This document shows positions 49,027 to 60,678 of a stretch of 64,000 bases of DNA, in pieces; position 1 is the stretch's first letter; each line of letters starts with the position of its first letter. The notes beneath the pieces were generated by a model. It searched no databases. It was not told where the DNA came from and saw nothing but the letters and a program-made list of their open reading frames with translations. The position numbers were made by a program, and so were the translations under genes. Origin of the DNA: Datura wrightii (lineage: Eukaryota; Streptophyta; Magnoliopsida; Solanales; Solanaceae); assembly GCA_035772735.1 (NCBI GenBank), contig JASDFA010000006.1:29491501-29555500 (forward strand), given 5' to 3'.

Positions 49027-49030
49027 AAAG

Positions 49031-49047
49031 TGGCGTTGTTACCGCGG
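49031..49047 (+). promoter_or_regulatory. Primer binding site, tRNA-Asp type
   Basis: TGGCGTTGTTACCGCGG resembles the plant tRNA-Asp complement TGGCGCCGTTGCCGGGG with four mismatches. It lies four bases after the LTR end. Confidence 0.72.
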
Positions 49048-50058
49048 TATACGACTTAAGATTAGATTAATTGATTATGTTTAACTCTTAGTCCTTATTT
49101 CCTCATTTACATTTGTTTTCTTTTTGTTTTGATCTATTCAGGTCACATCAGGGATACCATAACTTAAGAGCAACCTTCGTGAATAGCAGGATGGAGGATA
49201 AGAGGTTGCTCATGCCTGAGGATGATTCTGAGCCTCTTAACGAATTCTGAGAAGTCAAGAGACTTGCATCGTTCTATGATGTTAACTCGGGTGCTTCTTA
49301 GGAGGAAACCATGAGGTGGTTTAGTGAAGTCTGAGTAACCAAACCACCTGTGTCCTGCCGCGACGTTAAATCAAGCGCTTCTTGGGAGGCAACCCAAGTA
49401 TCTTAACTTATGTGTGTTTAGTGTACGGGTGAAACCAAAAATAGGTGGGTGAAAATTGCAGCACAAAACTGTACTACGAGTCGTAGGACCATGATATGAC
49501 TCGTAATATTGTCCGTGGTTGAAAGCAGAGACTGGTCTGAAGCATGAGTTCATGTTACAATTGGTCATTACGAATCGTACCTCGTTTGTACTAGTAGTAG
49601 TACCCACTGTAATGGTGAACTATTCTAGGTGTGGAGGTGTAAAAATTATGACCTATGAGTCATGGTACATATCGTGCTACCTTGCTGCAAATCGTACCAT
49701 ACACTCATAGGTCTCCAGGTAAGTTCTCTTAATCTCTTCCTACGAGTCCAGGGGACGAGTCATAGTCTACGACTCGTGATATGAGTTTTGACAGGCTAAA
49801 AATAAGTAAATTGATCCGACTTGGCCCAAAATTTTCAATTCGCCCCAAACCTATTTAAAATCAAATTTTTTGGACATAAACTCCCATGAAAATAAAAAGA
49901 ACGACCCATGAGCACCTCTATTCTATCTTTCATTATCCGTAACTCAAGCTCAAAATTGTTAAAGCTCAAATTTGTGCAAATAAATCTACGCGAGCTATTT
50001 GAATTCCTATCCCAAAACTGAAGCTAGCAAAAAGTCAAGCAAGAACTTAAAAGTTCCT
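49048..50058 (+). other. Collapsed Athila-like internal region and 3' untranslated sequence
   Basis: A leader, a trace of an early coding start with MEDKRLLMPEDDSEPL (about 49,190-49,240), then the post-pol text around GGGAGGCAACCCAAG (49,385). From 49,460 to 49,790 there is a cluster of CGAGTCG-like motifs. The short ORFs here are not believed. Confidence 0.5.
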
Positions 50059-50870
50059 TTTTTTGGTAAGCAAATTTTAGATTATTTTATTAATAAATCA
50101 AAAGAATTCAACAATAATGCAAAACTACTTTATATCTACTCTAAAAAGCAAAAAAAATAGAAAATAAAACAGAAATAAACTAGGCCTATTAGGCATATGG
50201 CCCATCTGCTTAAGCCCATTTTTACCCTTCATTTCCTCTTCTTTTGATATTCCATATACTTCTCATCTTATGTCATTCACATAGTTGTCTTCAGAACTTC
50301 CATGGAGGTCTTTCCTTGAAGATAAGTCTTCCTTTTATTCTCTGCATTTTTCTTTTTATTTCATGTGTCTGTTGTTGATGCTTTGATTTTCCTTTGCAGT
50401 GTATCTCCTTCCTCTAGATCTATGTCTCCATCTTGAGTCTTCACTCCATCTCAATTTCTAGTTTTCGGGGCTCAGATCTATGTTTATTTTTGCAGGATAG
50501 TTTCAGAACTTTTGTATTTCTTTTTGCTTTTTGATTTCATCTATTTATCTTATTCTCATTTATCACTCTCCGGTGCAGCTTGATTTTAGAAGCGACCCAT
50601 CTTGCATCCGTCTCCATTTCCTAGCTCCGGATTTAGATCCTTAATCTTTCTTTTCAGGATAGTTTCAGATCTTTTGTGTTTCTATATGTCTTTGATTTCT
50701 TTATTTATCCTGTGTTCATTCAAATCTTTCCATTGCAGCTTACTTTCAGAGGCGGAACTCTTCAGTAGGTGCATGTATCATTCCTTCTTACGAAGAACCA
50801 TCGTACTTTATATAGAACCATCGTACTTTATATGATGTTATTTGATTTCTCCATTCACTGTATTTTCAAC
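50059..50870 (-). mobile_element. LINE- or SINE-like retroposon insertion with 16-17-bp target duplication
   Basis: CAAGAACTTAAAAGTTC (about 50,041-50,057) recurs as CAAGAACTTAAAGTTC (about 50,874-50,889), the length expected for target-primed reverse transcription. Next to the left copy is a T run (CCTTTTTTT), i.e. a poly(A) tail on minus, followed by the TTTATTAATAAATC text often seen at plant L1 3' ends. Inside are two diverged tandem units of about 162 bp (starting near 50,491 and 50,653) and a 19-bp doublet (50,794-50,832). No coding region remains. Confidence 0.6.
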
Positions 50871-50889
50871 ACAAGAACTTAAAGTTCAA

Positions 50890-51692
50890 GTAAGTGCTTA
50901 TGTTTTTTTTGGTTTGAAAGTTTTACTATGTGACAAATGAAAGTACACTGTGATTCCTCAAAACTCATGAACATGAGGAAGAAGAAGGTGATCAGAGGCT
51001 AGTTGTGTATATGTATTGACTAGGTAGCAATTCAAAATGTTCAGACAGTAAAATTTGATTGTAGATAATGAGTTACGGGGTGTGAAGCATGTTTGGGGGT
51101 TAACTGGTAGGAAATATTAATGAAATTTGCATAGCTGGGATGGGGAATTCAGAGTACCCATTCAAAAAACATGTTTACCTACACAACTAGACCTGAATAA
51201 GGTGAGGACAGGCTTCACAAGCCTTCTTATGACTCGTGGTCTCGTACTACGACTCTTAGGATGGCTTGTTGGAACTGTCCTAAGTCATTTTAACTGGAAA
51301 TTGTGGTGCGAAACCTAGTACAACCCATGGTATTTACTACGAGTTGTACCTGCTGGTCCTAACAAGAATCTAAAGGGTCAAGTTCAAAAAGTAACAGTAC
51401 GATCCTTAATACGACTCGTGAAATCCAATTACAATCCGTAACACGAGTTGTACAAAAATAATAAGAACTATAGTTTAAGGGAATTCCTCATATGAACCTT
51501 AGTACGAATTGTACCAACCTGGTATGAGTCATACCAAGGAGTCGTGACAGTGTCTTAACATGCTATAAGTCTTAGTACGGATCATACCACCTAGTACAAC
51601 TCGTACTGATGACTCGTGAAAAGTTAATGAGGGTGAAATTTTTGTTTTCTTTTTCTCAGATTTTTCATACTAACCTTTTTCTCCATAGGTAC
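50890..51692. other. Non-coding retroelement sequence with motif cluster
   Basis: No gene is visible. A second cluster of CGACTCG/CGAGTTG-like motifs spans 51,225-51,620. It ends with a CTCCATAG/GTACAATG context resembling a splice acceptor before a short broken ORF. Confidence 0.45.
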
Positions 51693-52042
51693 AATGAAAT
51701 TCAAAAGGAAATATACCAAGAAGGCCTAAGACAAGAGGGCCAAGGTTGAAATTGCTTCTCGGGGGGAATTAAGAGATGAGCCCTCAAACTCTGACCAAGC
51801 ATATCAACACCCCTAGTGGTTCGATGGAGGAATACCAAGTGGATAAAACTGACACTGACAAGCCTCGTACCACTAGGGCACAGGTCAAGGTTCAGGACGA
51901 AGCTACATCTGCTGCTCCAGCAGCTGCTCCCCAGTCTAAGGAGGGAGCAGGTGATCAGACTCAAGAGTCTGGTAGTGGCTCAAATACTGAGGAGGGTTCT
52001 GAGGAGGCCCAATCTGAAGATGGTAATAATGAGGCCGGGTAG
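51693..52042 (+). pseudogene. Short acidic, low-complexity retroelement ORF, broken
   Basis: From an ATG near 51,693 the frame reads MKFKRKYTKKA and then stops. Bases 51,776-52,042 are open in another frame and encode about 88 residues: TTRAQVKVQDEATSAAPAA, then QSKEGAGDQTQESGSGSNT, ending EDGNNEAG. This is a disordered Gln/Glu/Ser/Gly-rich tail. The basic start and acidic tail suggest one protein joined through an indel. It could be the extra (env-position) ORF or a gag end of a gypsy element; I do not recognise it. Confidence 0.4.
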
Positions 52043-52398
52043 ACTAGGACTTCATCTATATTCAGCTTTTGGTGAGGCCTCCTATATTTGGAGAGTCTCA
52101 GTTTTGAGTCTTTTATTTATAGATCTTGGTGTAGCCTTGGGAGCTTTGTCTTGGTACTTATCCTTAGTTATTAGAGGCTTCATAGATAGAGTTCGATATT
52201 GTGTCAATAATGTAACTTTCTAACATTTATTTCGATTATAGAATGAAGTTTATTTTATTATATTGAGCACACTATATTTTAGCTTACGCATTGTTATTGA
52301 GATCTAAATTGATAGTAAGTCAGGACAAGGGATTGCTTGGGTCAAAAAAGTGGTCTGACTGTCAGTTGACGTCTATGGTCTAGATTCGGGGTGTGACA
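52043..52398 (+). repeat. Probable end of a gypsy LTR
   Basis: The stretch ends TCGGGGTGTGACA at 52,398, the typical end of Tekay-type LTRs. Its start is not recognisable and no primer site follows. It marks the right limit of the insertion block that begins at 24,097. The flanking five bases do not form a duplication with the left limit, so at least one deletion has occurred. Confidence 0.5.
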
Positions 52399-52688
52399 CT
52401 CAAACTTCAATTAATCTTCTAAGCTTTATTAGGCAATCCATTCCGAGAGACGGGGTAGTATCCTTCCTAAGGATTGCTTTGATGGGCCCTGATTTTCATA
52501 ATCCATCTCCGAAGGTCATGATATATGGCCCTTAGCCGAACTTAACGAGTGTTGGGTCTTAACAAGATGACCCTAGATAGTTGCCAACTGATTTTACGTT
52601 TTGGCACTTCTTATCGAATCATCTCTTCATGGTTAGTGCATCTATTGCACCTTGTCTGAATGTGGGCCTTCTTCAGTCCAACGATTAT
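52399..52688. other. Non-coding Tat-lineage linker
   Basis: No gene is seen. It ends with ATTAT (52,684-52,688), the left target duplication of the solo LTR. Confidence 0.45.
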
Positions 52689-55600
52689 TGTCGCGCCCCA
52701 TTTTTCTCACGAAAAGTGAAACTCAACATGTGAAAACTCTTTGAAGGATAATTAATACGAAGAGTCGCTGCCTAACGATTTGAGGTGCATTAGGGCACCG
52801 TATTAAACTACTTACTAATAACTCTATTTATTAGTCTACGTCACCAGAATCGGGTAAGGGCTCAAATTACCTCGAAAGAAAGGTGTTAAGCACCTTTTGA
52901 GATCCAAACTATGGGTCCCGGCCGAATTCGTTTAATTATGTGGGGGTTAACTAATGGCCAAGTAGGGTCAATCATTATTTATCTTAAAATATATCTAAGT
53001 GATTATAACTTACTTCAGGTTGAATAAATATATAAGCATAAATTAAGCTAATTAACTAATTCAAACTAATTGATAAGATAGTAGAATGAGAGCTTACTTT
53101 ACTTAAATAATAAATAAAAATGAGACTCCACATTTTTTTCAAAGTGAGGAGATAAGTTATACATGAGTTAGACTAATTTACAATGATGCTAGGTGATAAG
53201 ATAAAAATTGATTGTACAAGTAAGAAGCCCTTATAAACACACAAAATTGACAATTAACTAGAGAGGCTAGAGAATGCAAATTATTCAAATGAGCAAGAAG
53301 AAAGAAGATAATAATTATGTTTTAATCAGCTTATAATCATATACGTGTGTGTGTGTGTATATGTATATGAAAGTCCGAACTACTCTACCGGAGTAAAAGA
53401 AACACATTATAATTAAAATCAATTATCAAGATGTAGAATGTGTGTAAGATGTTAAACAAAACATGAGAGTGTTTTAAGATATAAAAATGTTTGTTGCATT
53501 ATCGGTATGACAACATGATATTATGAACTGTGATCTTCAACCTTAGCAACATATTAATTGGAGGTCGGTATTAAGTTGAAATTAATAATATATTATGAAA
53601 TCATATAAAGATTTAAATTTTACAATATAAACACATAAAATCCCTACGTATAAATGCACATAATTGTTTTGAAAATTATGGGTTGATGTTACTTCCGGGA
53701 AAAGGGTCGGCTTAGTTTTTTTCAAAAAATTCGGAATTAGACCTCGTAATTATTTTTACTTTCCCAATAACTATATGTTAAGGGATAGTATTCAAATATA
53801 ATTAATAATTTATAAAATATATTATCTATTTATTAGTTGAAAGGAGAAAGTGTGCAATGACTTTGACAAAAATGTAACAAAAGGATTTTGTAAGAAAATT
53901 GCAAGTTAAAAAAATAAAAATAAAAATAAAATAAAAAATTTAAGCAAACAACACATAACCCCCCCTAAACATCCCTTTTTCACTATTATCAATATTTATT
54001 ACAAGCACTACAAATCAAGTAAAAGAAATAACAAAAAGTAAGAAAAATCTAAACTAAGTTGATTCCAATTTGGACAATCTTTCATTTTCTGATTTCAGGC
54101 GACTCTTATCATATCCCAAATGCACAAGGTCCTGCTAATCATTAAAAGAAAATATACGCATACCAGGTACATATACCAAATAACTTGTGATAAATTAAAT
54201 AATGATAAACTCTTTAATTATTTTAAACTTCTCAATATTCAAATTAATACTAGAGAACTTAAACATGCATGAAACTACCACACAAACTATAAAGGGCATA
54301 GTCAAGGCACTGACCGGTTAGGAAGCAACAACGAAATAGAAAATCAAGTAATGTTTAAATGAATATCTTCGTAAAGAATTAGGAATGCTCAAAATGTTAA
54401 AGCAAGCAAGATTATGTTTCTAATAATCAGTAATGTTGGGTTGACAAAAATTAGACTAGTAGAGGTTTGGATATTATGTAGTTGGAAGAATAATCGCCTT
54501 TTTTCTCCCTCCCCCCGAGAAGAAGAGAGGGAAATACTTATATAGTTACCCGTAAGAGGGGTTAAGGAAGTGAGATATTTAGAACAATCAGGGAAATTCT
54601 TTTCCTAATTAGCATGATAGAATTCAATTAGTATATGAAATCATAAATGAGTAATATGCTAAATTAATTAAGGCAAGAGAATAATTAGCTACATCATCTT
54701 TTCCTTAATAAGATAATTGAATCAAATTAAATTTGAAGATAGTCATAACTTCCCTTAAGGGCCACACACTAAATCAGTTAACAAAAGGAACAAATCAATC
54801 ACCTAGTTATGAAAGACTAAAATAATTAGTTACCATAAAATAATCTTACTTTAATTAAGGAAAAGAAAAGTGAATCATGAACATTCCTTTTAAACAATAA
54901 CTACCGAAAATAAACACTAATTACAAGTTTATCATTTTTAACATGTAACACTTTTGACAATTAAAGTTAGACTAAAAGGGAAAACATATATTGGTCAAAA
55001 CTTATTAATTCATTAATATTATAAAATTTTAATGAATAATCAAATAACGGGCTGACAACACCCTAGTTTAGGCAAGGATATCAAATTATCATTTTGAAAA
55101 TAAGCTATATCTCATGATTAATTAAAGGAGGAAAACAATCATTCAAAACGCGCAAGTTTAGAGGCTCACGGAAATTGCGCTCAAGGTAACAAAGTTAAGA
55201 TCTTGCAATTGCCTTATTCAAACGGATCTGAAGTTGCCATAGATAAACATGCACTAAAATTTTTGTACAAATTGAAAATCAATTTACACAAGTGTAGAAT
55301 CTCATATTATCATAATCATACAAAGAAACAAATCAACCAAAGTAGTCAAGGATATCAAAAGGAGCGAAAAGAGAGGAAGATTTTCAAGTTCATAATTAAA
55401 CAAATTTAAGGTTGCATTATGGATACAAGAGTATTGAAGTTGTCCTATTCCACATACTTTGTTATGCATCCGACTCGATGAAGGACCGAACATGTTATCT
55501 AAAGCATTTCAAATTATTTAGATGTAATAAAAGAACTAGAATTCAGTCACAACAATATACTGACGGTAAAATTATAGAGCATTTCCTTGTCATAGTTGGG

Positions 55601-57083
55601 GCTATTTAAAGGAGTCAACATCATTGAACACACAATGAGAAAATATGAAGAAAGTTAACATGATTTTGTAAAAACTATATCGATCTAAGAGAAAAATATA
55701 AACATGCATTTGACGCGCAAAACACCCTCATAAAAAGGAAGAGAAGTAAAGGTAAAATTATCGATTTATAACTAAGTCTGGATATCCACGAGATCATTCA
55801 ACAAGATCTAGAATATTTTAATACTGAATATACAAAGATCGAGTTCATACTTCGTATTTTATTTACCCCATAAAGATATTCAAATGGGGATGCAACAAGA
55901 ACAGAGTCTGTTTTCGCCGGCGTTAATGGTGAGTTCCTGTTCTGTGGTGACGGCGCGACACTGCTGTTGCTCGTCGGAAATTGTGGAAGTGGATGAGGCA
56001 GGGGTGGCTCATGATTGGAAAAGAGAAAAAGAGGGGAAAGGGACTGGCCACTGTGGTGAATGGTACGACAGCGTTTAAGGTTGTTCTCCGGAGAGTGTGA
56101 GGGTAGAGAAGAGGAAGAAGATGATGCGGCCGTGGTTCGGGGGGTTTGATGGTTGTTTATTCACCAGAATAAATGGAGGGAGGTCCGGTACCGGCATTCA
56201 AACTGCCGGAGCAGTGGTAGCACGGTAGAGAGAAGAAAGACGAAAGAGAGGGGTTAGAGACGGGGCTGGTGATGGAGAAGAGGAAAACGGCGGGGAGTAG
56301 TGGGGAGAGAGGAGAGGGTGAGGCGGCTGGTGAGGAAAAAAATGGAAATGAGGATTAGGGTTTTGGGGGTATGGAATATTAAAAGAAATAAATGTTGATT
56401 TAATCGAATGGAGGCTAGGATTTAATTTAGAATTAAGGTCAGGTTAGCGGGTTATAAAACGGGTCGTGGGTAATTAATTGGGTTGGATTCAATTGATGGC
56501 TGAAATTGAATTTAAATAATAGCTATAATTAATCAAAAGGGCTAAAATTGAAACAAATTAAATAGAAAGTGGCTAGGATTGATATAGATTAGGCAGAAAA
56601 TGGCTAGATTTCAAATAAATTGAAGGAAAATTAAATTAGTTGCCACTCAATTAATAAAAATATTACACTTGTAAATGATTTAGTAAATAAGTAACATCAT
56701 AGTTTGATTTACGATAAAATAATATAAATATTATTATTACAAAATTAAATATAAATAATTTATAAAACTAAGTAAATTATACTTTTTTAAATAAACCTTG
56801 TTTTATTGAAAATAGGTATACATGTGTATTATTATGCAATATATCATATATGACGTAGTTACATATAATATTGAAAAATTAAAACTTGAAATTAATGTAA
56901 TAAAATATTTTAGAAATATAATTTAAAATAATTATGCAAAAAATTTGAATATGTATGCTAATTAATGCTAGAGTATCACGAATGTGAATTAAATAATTTT
57001 GTTAAAAAGGTAATTTTAAAATATACACATATGTATTAATACGCAGCTTAGACGGGGCATAGGGAGAAAATTGGGTGGCAACA
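52689..57083 (+). repeat. Solo LTR, 4395 bp, Ogre/Tat-like
   Basis: It begins TGTCGCGCCCCATTTTTCTC and ends GGGTGGCAACA, flanked by a perfect ATTAT duplication (52,684-52,688 and 57,084-57,088). The start is the one I associate with very long Ogre/Tat LTRs, which fits the 4.4-kb length. No element body remains. It contains a (GT)n stretch near 53,345-53,360, an AT-rich first two thirds, and a G-rich block at about 55,900-56,340. The small ORFs inside (for example 55,884-56,078) have no recognisable product. Confidence 0.88.
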
Positions 57084-57088
57084 ATTAT

Positions 57089-58200
57089 AATGCCTCAAAA
57101 CACGAGGAGGGATCCCTTTTCTTTTTTAATTATTGTGTCTCTAAGTTCGGATGTCTCCGAGTTGCTTTAGAGCGAAGCATTGCAAAGGATTTTCTTCTTA
57201 GTCGATCTTCGGCTTTGGAACTTTTAATAAGGAACTTTATAATTTGTAATCTTATGAGAATGCATCTTTATTCGGCACTATGCGGGCATGCGACAACTTT
57301 GCCTCAGTGTACCACTATCGGATGATCCCATGTGTTTCTCGTGAATCAATTCTCCTGATGGGATGGGGGTCAGAGTTTCATCCGGGAGAGCAATTCCATA
57401 TTCGTTAAAATATTGAGCCTGACTTCATCGTCATTCCTTGGTTCCTAGCCAATGGGCAAGGGAACTTTGAAGTTCAGGTTTATCCCTCATTTTTTAGGGT
57501 TAAGGGGTGTTGGCTCAGAACTAAGGGGCTTCGGAGTCAAGCCCCTGTCCCTTTAATCTCCTTTTAAGGGGAGGCATGCTCGAGCCCTAGGAATTTTGTC
57601 CTTTGAGCACACATGGCACGTTGCACTCAGATTTAGAGTGTTAGGTACTCGTAAAAAAGAGCATTCAAGAGATAAGGAGCTTTTTAGGAATATTCTTTTT
57701 ATTTTTTGCCAATGTTTCTCTTGGATCATTGTAGCCTTTACATGGTATAGGAAGATAGAAACCCTAGTTTGTTCCCATAATTTCCTACTCTTGCCTCGTT
57801 AAAAACCTCTAGGGAACAAAAACTGGACGAAGAAAAAAAATGTAATGTGTCCTTTAAGGCCTTCTGAGTTGTCCATCCAATCATGACGTTTCTTCCACTT
57901 TCTTCCACTTATGAGTTTTCCCTTCGGCTGTCCGTCAGCATCGGCCACTAAACTCGTCTTGAAATGGATTCTCGTATGGGTGAGAGAGCTATTCTCAACA
58001 ACCTGCAGAGCCTTGGGGGAAACAAAGTTAATAAATAAATTTACGAAAGAGGCATACTTGTCACTTTTCCATGGCGAGCGTTTAGCTTATTACTTTTTGG
58101 GGAGTGCTAAGGTTTGCAAGTTGCCTACTACCCTCAGTGCTCTACCCGAATAGCTTGATCACTTAGAATTTCTAGCAAGTGATCGCCCTTTTATAACTCT
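57089..58200. other. Tat-lineage linker without recognisable gene
   Basis: It continues the sequence interrupted by the solo LTR. Text such as TTGCCTCGTTAAAAACC (near 57,793) and the repeated TTCTTCCACTT (57,890-57,910) is seen. The open stretches 57,596-57,802 and 57,911-58,153 on plus show no known domain. Confidence 0.45.
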
Positions 58201-59690
58201 ACTATTGTTTCTTGGAGGTGGCTGCAATCCTTGTGTTGTAGCCATGTGAACCGTGGAATTCGCACCATAAGTTCTTGTCCCTAGAATTCAGATTTGAGTA
58301 GAGAGGCTTTGGGAACTTCACCCATTTAATATCTTGTATAGTCGAGACCATTTGTATAGGGCTGACAGTGAAATAGTTCTCCGAGAGCGGGGGTACTTCC
58401 CCTACAACATGCACTGTCGTTGCACAGCCTCCTTGACCTACAACCTTCTACCGGAGTAGTCTCTGTCTCCTTTTTTTTTCAAACGGGGATAGCTTGGGGC
58501 ATATGAGTTTCCACCTCTGATCTCTCTTTCTCTCACATCTACCGCGTACAACCTATATCTTCAAGATGCAGCTTCGAGTCAACCATTGTAGGGGACTTTG
58601 GGAGGTTCTTTCACCTGCGTACCATAAGTCTTTCGCAGACCTTGGCTCATTCCATATTCAAGGAATCTTTCCTATGATTCTCCAGCAATCATCCTCGATT
58701 TGAATCTTTGACTCGTAACGGTTGTGCATGTCTACCCAAGTCGTGACCTTAAATTCGGTCAAGCTTCTTTTAGCTTGAAAGAGGCGATCAAACTGCCGAG
58801 CTTCAATCCCTTAGTAAAAGCCTTTGCTGCCCAATTGTCTGGCACCGCAGCAGCATCCTCTCCTTCTAAAACCTTACTATGAACTCCTGAAGCAACTCTG
58901 TGTCCCCTTGCTCTATCTTGAAGATGTCCATTCTTCAGGGCTACACCTTTTTAGCTCCAGTGTGAGCCCTGAGGAAATTATCCACCAACATGTTAAATGA
59001 ATCGATTGAGTTCTTGGGCAGGAAAGAATACCAGAAAAAAAGCTCCTCCATATAGAGTTGCTCTAAACTTCTTCACTATCATGGACTCAGCCTCCTCCTT
59101 CGTCAGGTCATTGCCTTGATGACGGTTGTAAAGAAAATTAAATGCTCATGAGGATCTGAGTTTTCTTCGTACTTAGGGATATCGGGCATTTTGAATCTCT
59201 TAGGGATGGCCATGGACATCGCGCTGGCCATGTAAGGCACATTATCGTAACTCTTTGAGTCTGACCCTTCTATGACGGGTGGCTCCCCCAGATACAATTC
59301 ATGCATGATTAAAATTCAGCATATGGGGTTCTCATCTCTTTCCTCAGCAGCTCCAGCACTACTGTTGTAATGGCCACAGGGGTCTCGAACCCGTTTTCAG
59401 TGACTACACGCTCCATCAACCCGTCATCAGGCTTTACTTTTTCGAAGGGGTCTCTCTCATTTCCCCTCGAGGTGCTTAGAGTAACTTGAGCCATATTACT
59501 TCGGAGCTTATTCACTCTCTTGTCTTGGGCCTCCATCCTAACCATGAGCTCCTTTTGAGAACTTGTGAGACCCTTGAGAATCCTTGAGAGATTGTCCATG
59601 CTAGCCACTTCTTCCTCCTCCTCTTCTGCTCCAGCTGGAAGTCTACGACCCCTCCTTTGCATGTTTATGTTGGTAATGTCCATGTTCTAG
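58200..59690 (-). pseudogene. Tat-lineage gag, broken
   Basis: On minus from 59,683: an N-terminal region with a Glu run and LSRILKGLTSSQKELMVRM (coiled-coil-like). Then 59,306-59,103 has MAIPKRFKMPDIPKYEENSD followed by PHEHLIFF, the start of a retrotransposon gag core of the Tat type. Degraded core sequence with AAKAFTKGLKLGSL follows (58,780-58,840). The C-terminal block has IKWVKFPKPLYS and LWCEFHGSHGYNT (58,340-58,230), a zinc-finger-like CxxH motif that lacks its last cysteine. Several stops interrupt it. It would form the particle shell. No protease or RT follows. Confidence 0.72.
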
Positions 59691-60014
59691 AGATAATCTT
59701 CCTCATTCCGATGGGTTTTCTCACTGGAGTCCATCATCCTAGACGCAGAGGCCTCAATGTATCTTCCTCCACCGCGTTGTCAGCAGCTAGATCTACAACT
59801 CGGTCCCTATCATTCGCTATAACTATTGCCCTAAAAGACAAAATACAAGTAAGCTAGCAAGAAAAAACAAGGTTAAACCCATACAGTTGCATGCTCTGTC
59901 CCCATGGAAGGCGTCAATCTGTTTATCCCAAAATTAGCACAGTTGAATTTGTATGGGGTTAAGAACACGCGTTACGATTTAACCTTGTTTTATATTCAGG
60001 TTACTAGCAGTTTG

Positions 60015-60633
60015 GTTAGCAGAACATGATAAAAGAAAGCAAGCATAATGTAAACTAGTGAATCAAAGCAGAGGAAAGCAAATCTAAGTGTCTCCGATGA
60101 AGATGTGAGCGAGCTTGCATTCGTGATCCTTGGCTCGAGAATGAACACTCAAAATAACTAAAGCCGAACAAAACAGAGAAAATACTTAAAGCCCAAGAGA
60201 ACAATGCATTTCCAATATTATTGCTTGAGAAAGAATAGAGTATGGATATATCCCTCGTTCATATTTATAGGTTACATAGTTTAGGCCTAAGTCAATGGGG
60301 GATGCCACGTGAGTCCAACAGTGTTATACCTATGTCCTTGTGCCATGCGTCATGACCATTTAGGAGGTGCCAACCAACATCCCTGCCCTATTCAGATCCG
60401 TACGAGCTCATCCGCTTACCTAAACATCTAGACAATCTTATATCCCGTTTGTCCTCTACACCATGTCATTGGGCCGATGCTTCGTTGATCCTCATTTGGC
60501 GCTAAGTGGTTCCTCCATGTTACCATCTCGGGGAAGGCTGCCTTTTCGGGGTCCTCCGCCTATCGAGTTCTCGATGCCCCTACTTGGGCCCACTGATGAT
60601 GCGATGTGTCTTCGCTCTTGTTTTCCCCTATAC
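60015..60633 (-). repeat. 5' LTR of the Tat-lineage element
   Basis: It pairs with 19,943-20,566. The gag relics lie on its lower side, so on minus this is the upstream LTR. A TATA-like TATTTATAGG sits near 60,260-60,270 in both copies (minus orientation not resolved). Confidence 0.8.
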
Positions 60634-60678
60634 AACAAGATGATTTAAATGGAATACCGTGATTAATGAGGATTTATA

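Larger units (their letters stand above)
24097..49400 (+). mobile_element. Athila-like element, plus strand, internally collapsed (interrupted by a 23-kb insertion)
   Basis: Its 5' LTR starts TGTTGTGGGTTTACAACAC at 24,097, is interrupted at 24,472 by the Tekay-like element, and resumes at 47,746, ending at 49,026. A tRNA-Asp primer site follows. Only a trace of the start of the internal region remains (about 49,140-49,260) before the sequence turns into the GCGCTTCTTGGGAGGCAACC text (49,370-49,395) that follows pol in Athila-like elements. So gag and pol are deleted. The right end and a 3' LTR are not recognisable; sequence to 52,398 may belong to it or to another gypsy LTR. Confidence 0.7.
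19943..60633 (-). mobile_element. Tat-lineage gypsy element, minus strand, carrying all the nested insertions
   Basis: Two direct repeats of about 620 bp (19,943-20,566 and 60,015-60,633) are its LTRs. Gag relics lie on minus at 59,690-58,200, next to the 60-kb LTR, so that one is the 5' LTR. Next to the other LTR is an ORF region on the opposite strand (20,750-23,290), as known for Tat-lineage elements with an extra antisense ORF. No pol remains between them. Subtracting the two insertion blocks (24,097-52,398 and 52,689-57,088) leaves about 8 kb. CTATA occurs near both outer ends, but I cannot fix the terminal bases. RPL18A pieces lie on both sides of it. Confidence 0.72.

Noticed and set aside
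48813..49070. ORF similar to the one at 5963-6193 (minus), containing PNLVGFFIDNV
   Set aside because: The shared text is the conserved LTR end and tRNA-Asp primer region of two Athila-like copies, not a protein.
55884..56340. GC-rich island as a possible gene start
   Set aside because: It lies inside the solo LTR, has no open frame beyond 65 codons and shows no known domain.
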